Source of the DNA: an uncultured Arsenicibacter sp.
GTDB taxonomy: Bacteria; Bacteroidota; Bacteroidia; Cytophagales; Spirosomataceae
Direction of reading: 5' to 3'
DNA: 16,749 nucleotides
Assembly: GCF_945952095.1 (NCBI RefSeq)
Contig: NZ_CAMFHL010000159.1
Location: forward strand, 1-16,749
The notes beneath the pieces are model-generated. The model saw only the letters and a program-made list of their open reading frames with translations, was not told where the DNA came from and ran no database searches. The position numbers and the translations under genes were made by a program. Below, in pieces: positions 12,376-16,749 of the stretch (its first letter is position 1; every line of letters starts with the position of its first letter).

Positions 12376-14007
12376 TTAGGCAACGGCGCCATACAGCTCT
12401 TCCCGCTGCGCTTTTACGCGGCTGTCCGAGATGTAATCGTCGTATGTCATGAGCTTGTCAATGGTACCTGCCGGCGTGATTTCAATAATCCGGTTGGCAA
12501 TCGTCTGAACGAACTGGTGGTCATGCGACGTAAAGAGTACAGGCCCTTTAAAGTCGATCAGACCACGGTTTTCCGCTTCGATTGATTCGAGGTCAAGGTG
12601 GTTAATCGGATCATCCAGCACCAGTACGTTGGCTCCCGACAACATCATACGCGACAGCATACACCGTACTTTTTCTCCTCCCGACAGTACCGTCGCTTTC
12701 TTCAGCGATTCTTCGCCCGAGAACAGCATCCGGCCCAGGAAGCCACGGATAAAGCTTTCGTCTTTTTCGACCGAGAACTGACGCAGCCAGTCAACCAGGT
12801 TCTGATCCGCCTGGAAGTACTTGTCGCGGCCGTTATCGTTCGGGAAGTAAGCCATTGTAATGGTAACTCCCCAGCGGAACGTGCCCGAATCCGGCTTGCG
12901 TTCGCCCGACAGAATGTCAAACAACGCTGTAACGGCCAGACCGTCACGGCTGTAGAAGAATACCTTATCGTTCCGGTTGATGGTAAACGACAGGTTTTCG
13001 AACAGCTTCGTGCCGTCTTCGGCGGTATAGGTCAGGTTTTCAACGGTCAGGATCTGGTCACCTACTTCGCGCTCCGGCTTGAAGTTGATGTACGGATACT
13101 TCCGTGATGACGGCTGAATATCGTCGATAGTCAGTTTTTCCAGCAGTTTCGCGCGGCTGGTTGCCTGCTTTGATTTTGAGGCGTTGGCCGAGAAACGGCG
13201 GATAAACTCCTCGAGTTCTTTCCGTTTGTCTTCTACCTTTTTATTCTGATCCTGGCGTTGTTTCAGGGCCAGCTGGCTCGATTCATACCAGAACGTATAA
13301 TTACCCGAATACATCTTCACCTTGCTGAAGTCGATGTCGACGATGTGCGTACACACCTGATCCAGGAAGTGACGGTCGTGGGATACCACAATCACCGTGT
13401 TCTGGAAATTGCCAAGGAAGTTTTCCAGCCAGATCGACGATTCAACGTCAAGGTTGTTGGTCGGTTCGTCAAGCAGCAGGATGTCAGGGTTACCAAACAG
13501 CGCCTGTGCCAGCAGGACCCGTACTTTTTCCGACCCGTTCAGGTCAGCCATCTGGGTATAGTGCAGGTCTTCGCGGATACCCAGACCTGACAACAGCGTG
13601 GCAGCATCCGACTCGGCATCCCAGCCATTCATTTCGGCAAACTCAGCCTCCAGTTCAGCGGCCCGCTCACCATCGGCGTCCGTGAAATCGGTTTTTGCAT
13701 ACAGCACATCCTTCTCCTGCATGATGTCATACAGCCGCTGGTTACCCATGATGACCGTTTGCAGGACAGGGAATTCGTCGTAGGCAAACTGATTCTGTTT
13801 CAGTACCGACATCCGTTCGCCGGCGCCGATCGACACTGAACCGGTTTGCGCTTCTATTTCGCCGGATAAAATTTTAAGAAACGTTGACTTACCGGCACCG
13901 TTGGCCCCAATCACGCCATAACAGTTACCGGGAGTGAATTTAATGTTGACATCGTCAAACAGCACCCGCTTTCCGTAGCGGAGCGAGACGTTGGATACAG
14001 TTACCAT
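12376..14007 (-). CDS. ABC-F family ATPase, YbiT-like, with one degenerate ATP site
   Basis: A 543-residue cytoplasmic protein with two ABC domains and no membrane part; ABC-F proteins act on the ribosome in translation. Domain 1: Walker A GANGAGKS (34-41), signature LNGSE (156-160, not LSGGE), Walker B ILLLDEP (176-182), His210. A basic, helical linker of about 241-300 follows. Domain 2: Walker A position YSRDGLAVT (352-360) with Val359 where Lys is expected, normal signature LSGGE (441-445), Walker B VLVLDDP (461-467) with Asp466 in place of the catalytic Glu, His495. Overall architecture and the stretch FLGRMLFSGEE with FTSHDHQFVQTIANRIIEI point to the YbiT branch. Resistance function is not indicated. 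Single gene with its own -7 element and terminator. Confidence 0.9.
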   Translation of the reverse strand: MVTVSNVSLRYGKRVLFDDVNIKFTPGNCYGVIGANGAGKSTFLKILSGEIEAQTGSVSIGAGERMSVLKQNQFAYDEFPVLQTVIMGNQRLYDIMQEKDVLYAKTDFTDADGERAAELEAEFAEMNGWDAESDAATLLSGLGIREDLHYTQMADLNGSEKVRVLLAQALFGNPDILLLDEPTNNLDVESSIWLENFLGNFQNTVIVVSHDRHFLDQVCTHIVDIDFSKVKMYSGNYTFWYESSQLALKQRQDQNKKVEDKRKELEEFIRRFSANASKSKQATSRAKLLEKLTIDDIQPSSRKYPYINFKPEREVGDQILTVENLTYTAEDGTKLFENLSFTINRNDKVFFYSRDGLAVTALFDILSGERKPDSGTFRWGVTITMAYFPNDNGRDKYFQADQNLVDWLRQFSVEKDESFIRGFLGRMLFSGEESLKKATVLSGGEKVRCMLSRMMLSGANVLVLDDPINHLDLESIEAENRGLIDFKGPVLFTSHDHQFVQTIANRIIEITPAGTIDKLMTYDDYISDSRVKAQREELYGAVA

Positions 14008-14053
14008 TCAGTAATACCGGCAATCCGGTTGTATTTCGTTGATAAATAATGCA

Positions 14054-14061
14054 CAAAGGTA
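14054..14061 (-). promoter_or_regulatory. -7 promoter element of the ABC-F gene
   Basis: TACCTTTG on the minus strand is an exact TAnnTTTG match and gives a leader of about 40 nt to the ATG at 14007. No clear -33 element. Confidence 0.5.
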
Positions 14062-14110
14062 CGGAATTTTATGCGGATTCGGGAGCGCTGTCTGAACAGG
14101 ACGTTTTTTT

Positions 14111-14151
14111 TGACGCGTCATTTCTGACAGGATTACAGGATGTACAGAATG
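14111..14151. repeat. Perfect 10-bp palindrome followed by an ACAGGAT repeat array
   Basis: TGACGCGTCA (14111-14120) is a perfect palindrome preceded by a run of seven T. It is followed by ACAGGATT (14127-14134), ACAGGATG (14135-14142) and ACAGAATG (14144-14151), a short tandem array of an octamer unrelated to the one at 5763-5926. Confidence 0.6.
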
Positions 14152-14159
14152 CCGTCAGT

Positions 14160-14200
14160 GGCGACACGACTCAACGGGGGAGCCTTACGCTCGTGTCGCC
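14160..14200. repeat. Inverted repeat with perfect 10-bp arms
   Basis: GGCGACACGA (14160-14169) and TCGTGTCGCC (14191-14200) are perfect reverse complements around a 21-nt loop. No gene ends here, so a terminator role is unlikely; it resembles a REP-like element. Confidence 0.75.
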
Positions 14201-14215
14201 TCTGCTGTTCGTAAG

Positions 14216-14283
14216 AAACCGGCAGCCGGCCAGCCCACCCGCATCAGAAGCGGCCGGCATCAGGACAATCAAGCAGCCGGTTT
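14216..14283. repeat. Nested inverted repeats
   Basis: Outer arms AAACCGGC (14216-14223) and GCCGGTTT (14276-14283) enclose inner arms GCCGGCC (14225-14231) and GGCCGGC (14252-14258). All pairs are perfect. The structure ends about 70 nt before the IPT/TIG start codon. Confidence 0.6.
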
Positions 14284-14308
14284 AGACCGTCTGTTCGGCT
14301 AAATTCCC

Positions 14309-14316
14309 TAACTTTA
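14309..14316 (+). promoter_or_regulatory. Possible -7 element of the IPT/TIG gene
   Basis: TAACTTTA has one mismatch to TAnnTTTG and gives a leader of about 30-35 nt to the ATG at 14355. Weak: no -33 element is visible. Confidence 0.3.
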
Positions 14317-14354
14317 CGGCCCACACCGATTACACTGCTGGACGAATTGTGCTT

Positions 14355-16640
14355 ATGAAATCTTTGTGTACACTTTGTTGGCTCGTTTTGCTGTCAGTTT
14401 CCGTACTGACCTGCCGGGTCAAACAATACCCCCCTGAATTAACCGCCGTAACGCCAAAAGCCGCTACCATCGGGCAGGACATTATCCTGACCGGTTTTCA
14501 GTTCGGCAATGATCCGAATGTTACGTTCGGACAAAGCGGGACGTTTGTGGCAGCTTCCATAAAAAGTACTACCGACCAGGCCATGACCGTCACCGTCCCC
14601 CGGATGAAGACGGGCCCTACGCAGATCCAGGTCATCAATCAGGAAGGCACCTCTGATCCCGTGGCGTTTACCGTCCTGCAACCTATGCCAGTCCTGACGC
14701 TCGTTACGCCGGTTAACGGCTTACCTGGCGCTTCCATAATCATTACCGGCGATTTTCTGGATAACCTGAAAATAGTCCGTTTCGGCGTAATTCCGGCTAC
14801 TCAGCCAGCCGTCATCAACCCACAATCCGTTTCGGTAACAATTCCGGCCAACGCACAACCCGGACTCCAGAAACTGTATCTGGAAACAGAAGGCGGTTCG
14901 GTAACGGCCGACTTCATTGTTGCCGGTACACCGGAAATCGCGTCTTTTTCGCCCAAACGCCCCCGCATCGGGCAGGAAATCGTGATTCAGGGCAAAAATC
15001 TGGCCAACGGGGTCGTTAAGATAAACGGTGTTACAACCACCCAGACGCAGGCAGGCGACACGGAAATCCGTACGGTGGTACCGGCCAATGCTTCATCGGG
15101 CAAACTTACCGTGACTACCTTTGACCGGCTGGTCGCGACCAGTGCCGACAGTATCATACTGGCGTATCCACCGATTGTAGATGCAACCGGCCTCAGCATT
15201 ACCGAAGGCATTCAGGGGGATAAACTGCTCATTACCGGCCGGAATCTGCGCGATGTCGCCGAGGTGAAAATCGGCAGTACCACTGCTACGTTCCGGATCA
15301 TCAGCGATACCCAGCTGGAGGTGACCATTCCGGCCCTGCCCCAGTCCGGTGATCAGTCAGTGACCCTGAGCGGCATTGGCGGCACGACCACCAGTCAGCA
15401 ACCGTTTCTGGCCATCCTGACTCCCGGCGCACTGACGGTTAGTCCCGCGCGGCAGATCAGAGGACGGGAACTGGTCATTACCGGTCCAAACCTGCACCGC
15501 ATTACCGATGTAAAGGTCAACGGCAAAACAGCTACCATCTCGGCCCGAACCGAAGGATCTGAGGTCCGCGCCATCGTACCGGCCGACGCTACGTCTGGTC
15601 CAGTAGTGGTCAGCAACCGCGCCGGCAACAGCAATGCCCGGAACGTAACCATTATTCTGCCTCCTGTTGTAACGTCGTTTACGCCCCGGCAACAGGTAGC
15701 CGGCCGTGTGGTTATTCAGGGTGATTTTCTGCAGGACGCCCGCGTATTTTTTGCCGGCAGTGCGGGTGGCGCCGTCAATGACGGAAAAAATACGGATGAA
15801 GAGCTTTGGGTAAAAGTACCGTCGGATGCGCAGACCGGTGCCATCAAAATCGTGAATGACGCAGGCGAGCTGACCACGCCGACCGCCTTTACCGTTCAAC
15901 GGGCTCCGTCGGCCATTACCTTCAGCCCGGCCAGCGGCAGCATCGGCAGTGCAGTAACCATCAGTGGTCAGAACTTACAGGACGTGACCGAAGTCCGGTT
16001 TAATGGTGGCAAATCCGCCGCCGCCACCTTCCGTATCTCAGGCAACAACCTGATCGTTACGGTGCCGGCCAGCGCTACCGACGGAACCATTTGTGTTACC
16101 AACAGTGTCGGAACCGTGTGTTCAACAACGGCCTTCAACGTACTGCTTCCACCTTCGGCACTGGCTTTCACACCTGCCAGCGGAGCCGTGCTGTCAAGCC
16201 TGACCATTACAGGACAAAATCTGGCTTCAACGAAAGAAGTCCGTTTTGGCAACGGGAAATCGGCCGCCGCCACGTTCCGCGTGTCGGGTACTGCCCTGAT
16301 CGTTACCGTTCCGGCAGATGCCACTGACGGTCCGGTCTGCATTACCAACGACGGCGGCACAACCTGTTCGACGGCCAGCTTCAACGTCACGATCCTACCC
16401 GCAGGACTAAGTTTTACGCCGCTAACGGGCAAGGCCGGCGCGGAAATCACATTAACCGGTCAGAATCTAACTACGGTGAAGACGATCAAATTCGGCGGCG
16501 GTAAATCAACGGCAGCGACCTTCCGCGTGTCGGGTACTGCGCTGATTGTCACCGTGCCCGCCGACGCTACCGACGGCCCGATCTGTGTTACTAACGACGG
16601 CGGCACCGTCTGCACCGGCGACGATTTTAAACTTCAGTAG
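14355..16640 (+). CDS. Secreted protein of nine tandem IPT/TIG domains, probable lipoprotein
   Basis: A 761-residue exported protein made of a signal sequence and nine immunoglobulin-like IPT/TIG domains (about 27-108, 112-189, 193-270, 273-354, 358-434, 437-515, 518-597, 600-679, 683-760). Most repeats show the pattern SP/TP, a short gap, G-x2-hydrophobic-x-I-x-G-x-NL, then VxIPAxA-SG. Such proteins usually bind surface polysaccharide or partner proteins; no enzyme domain is present. The N-terminus MKSLCTLCWLVLLSVSVLTC suggests a lipoprotein signal with Cys20 lipidated, although Thr before it is unusual. A GTG at 14349 is also in frame, but the ATG at 14355 gives a better signal sequence. 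Domains 7-9 are near-identical and each has a C-x8-C pair (580/589, 662/671, 744/753) that the first six lack. The stop codon runs into a palindromic repeat. Confidence 0.88.
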   Translation: MKSLCTLCWLVLLSVSVLTCRVKQYPPELTAVTPKAATIGQDIILTGFQFGNDPNVTFGQSGTFVAASIKSTTDQAMTVTVPRMKTGPTQIQVINQEGTSDPVAFTVLQPMPVLTLVTPVNGLPGASIIITGDFLDNLKIVRFGVIPATQPAVINPQSVSVTIPANAQPGLQKLYLETEGGSVTADFIVAGTPEIASFSPKRPRIGQEIVIQGKNLANGVVKINGVTTTQTQAGDTEIRTVVPANASSGKLTVTTFDRLVATSADSIILAYPPIVDATGLSITEGIQGDKLLITGRNLRDVAEVKIGSTTATFRIISDTQLEVTIPALPQSGDQSVTLSGIGGTTTSQQPFLAILTPGALTVSPARQIRGRELVITGPNLHRITDVKVNGKTATISARTEGSEVRAIVPADATSGPVVVSNRAGNSNARNVTIILPPVVTSFTPRQQVAGRVVIQGDFLQDARVFFAGSAGGAVNDGKNTDEELWVKVPSDAQTGAIKIVNDAGELTTPTAFTVQRAPSAITFSPASGSIGSAVTISGQNLQDVTEVRFNGGKSAAATFRISGNNLIVTVPASATDGTICVTNSVGTVCSTTAFNVLLPPSALAFTPASGAVLSSLTITGQNLASTKEVRFGNGKSAAATFRVSGTALIVTVPADATDGPVCITNDGGTTCSTASFNVTILPAGLSFTPLTGKAGAEITLTGQNLTTVKTIKFGGGKSTAATFRVSGTALIVTVPADATDGPICVTNDGGTVCTGDDFKLQ
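15906..16640 (+). repeat. Three tandem 246-bp repeats encoding IPT/TIG domains 7-9
   Basis: Units start at about 15906, 16152 and 16398. The segment beginning TTCCG recurs at 16029, 16275 and 16521, exactly 246 bp (82 codons) apart. Units 2 and 3 share a 20-nt block, TTCCGCGTGTCGGGTACTGC, without change, which indicates recent internal duplication. Confidence 0.85.
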
Positions 16641-16661
16641 AGACGCAATATGTTGCGTCTC
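16640..16661 (+). repeat. Palindromic repeat overlapping the IPT/TIG stop codon
   Basis: Perfect 9-bp arms GAGACGCAA (16640-16648) and TTGCGTCTC (16653-16661) with loop TATG. The first base of the stem is the G of the TAG stop (16638-16640). No T run follows, so it resembles a dispersed palindromic repeat more than a terminator. The remaining 88 bp to the window end show no gene. Confidence 0.8.
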
Positions 16662-16749
16662 AGCATCGTCCGGAAAGCCGTAAACAATAGGACAAAAAAA
16701 CATGAGTCATCCCGAATTTTGGGTTTGACAAAAAAGTGAAAACCTCCTG

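Larger units (their letters stand above)
14008..14354. other. Palindrome-rich divergent intergenic region
   Basis: The 347 bp between the divergent ABC-F and IPT/TIG genes contain promoter candidates at both ends and, between them, a palindrome, a short octamer array and two inverted-repeat structures, listed separately. A 78-codon frame (14049-14285) runs through these repeats but resembles no protein family and is not called. Confidence 0.7.

Noticed and set aside
12598..13107. 169-codon plus-strand frame
   Set aside because: Antisense to the second ABC domain of the ABC-F gene.
14049..14285. 78-codon plus-strand frame in the divergent spacer
   Set aside because: Runs through promoter elements and several palindromes, has no recognisable domain, and overlaps the ABC-F promoter.
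15357..15899. 180-codon minus-strand frame
   Set aside because: Antisense to well-defined IPT/TIG domains 4-6.
16701..16727. Short ATG-started frame after the IPT/TIG gene
   Set aside because: Ends after eight codons; no reason to think it is translated.
16729..16749. AAAACCTCC at the right edge as the first arm of a terminator hairpin
   Set aside because: The second arm, if any, lies outside the window, so it cannot be judged.

Overview
The window looks like chromosomal DNA of a Bacteroidota species, most likely a Cytophagales relative of Spirosoma or Fibrella. This is inferred from three things. Gene families (YfhO, DUF1304, DUF486, the GMC oxidoreductase/gluconate 2-dehydrogenase subunit 3 pair, an IPT/TIG lipoprotein) have the composition usual in that group. 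Start codons lack Shine-Dalgarno sequences. Several genes are preceded by the Bacteroidota -7 promoter element TAnnTTFG-type (consensus TAnnTTTG; e.g. TATCTTTG, TACCTTTG). No taxonomic search was possible. There is no rRNA, tRNA, CRISPR array, transposase, phage gene or integrase.

Layout. 1-3072, minus strand: nearly complete Sua5-type threonylcarbamoyl-AMP synthase (runs off the left edge), a small DUF1304 membrane protein, and a Tat-exported flavin amine oxidase, with a stem-loop between the last two. 3073-3385: AT-rich divergent promoter region. 3386-5751, plus strand: two-gene operon for an exported GMC dehydrogenase with a predicted iron-sulfur cysteine cluster and its Tat-bearing small subunit. 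5752-5959: octamer-repeat spacer with a strong hairpin. 5960-8455, plus: YfhO membrane protein. 8456-8547: two copies of one palindrome between convergent genes. 8548-10485, minus: TMTC-like GT-C/TPR membrane protein. 10553-12280, minus: pyridine-nucleotide flavin oxidoreductase and a DUF486 membrane protein. 12376-14007, minus: ABC-F ATPase with its own terminator. 14008-14354: palindrome-rich divergent spacer. 14355-16640, plus: secreted protein of nine IPT/TIG domains, ending in a palindrome that overlaps its stop codon.

How the genes relate. The clearest functional unit is the GMC/small-subunit pair: a periplasmic sugar or polyol dehydrogenase in which the large subunit has no export signal and probably rides out on the small subunit's Tat signal. 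The flanking amine oxidase is also a Tat candidate, so three exported redox proteins cluster at 1.5-5.7 kb. The two convergent GT-C-type membrane proteins may both act in envelope glycosylation. The rest are mostly housekeeping (tRNA t6A modification, ribosome-associated ABC-F).

I do not see a complete novel multi-gene system. The most unusual material is non-coding: palindromic repeats that overlap TAG stop codons, an inverted octamer array, a 20-nt inverted repeat abutting a start codon. At protein level the ABC-F protein has all degenerate motifs falling on one of its two ATP sites.
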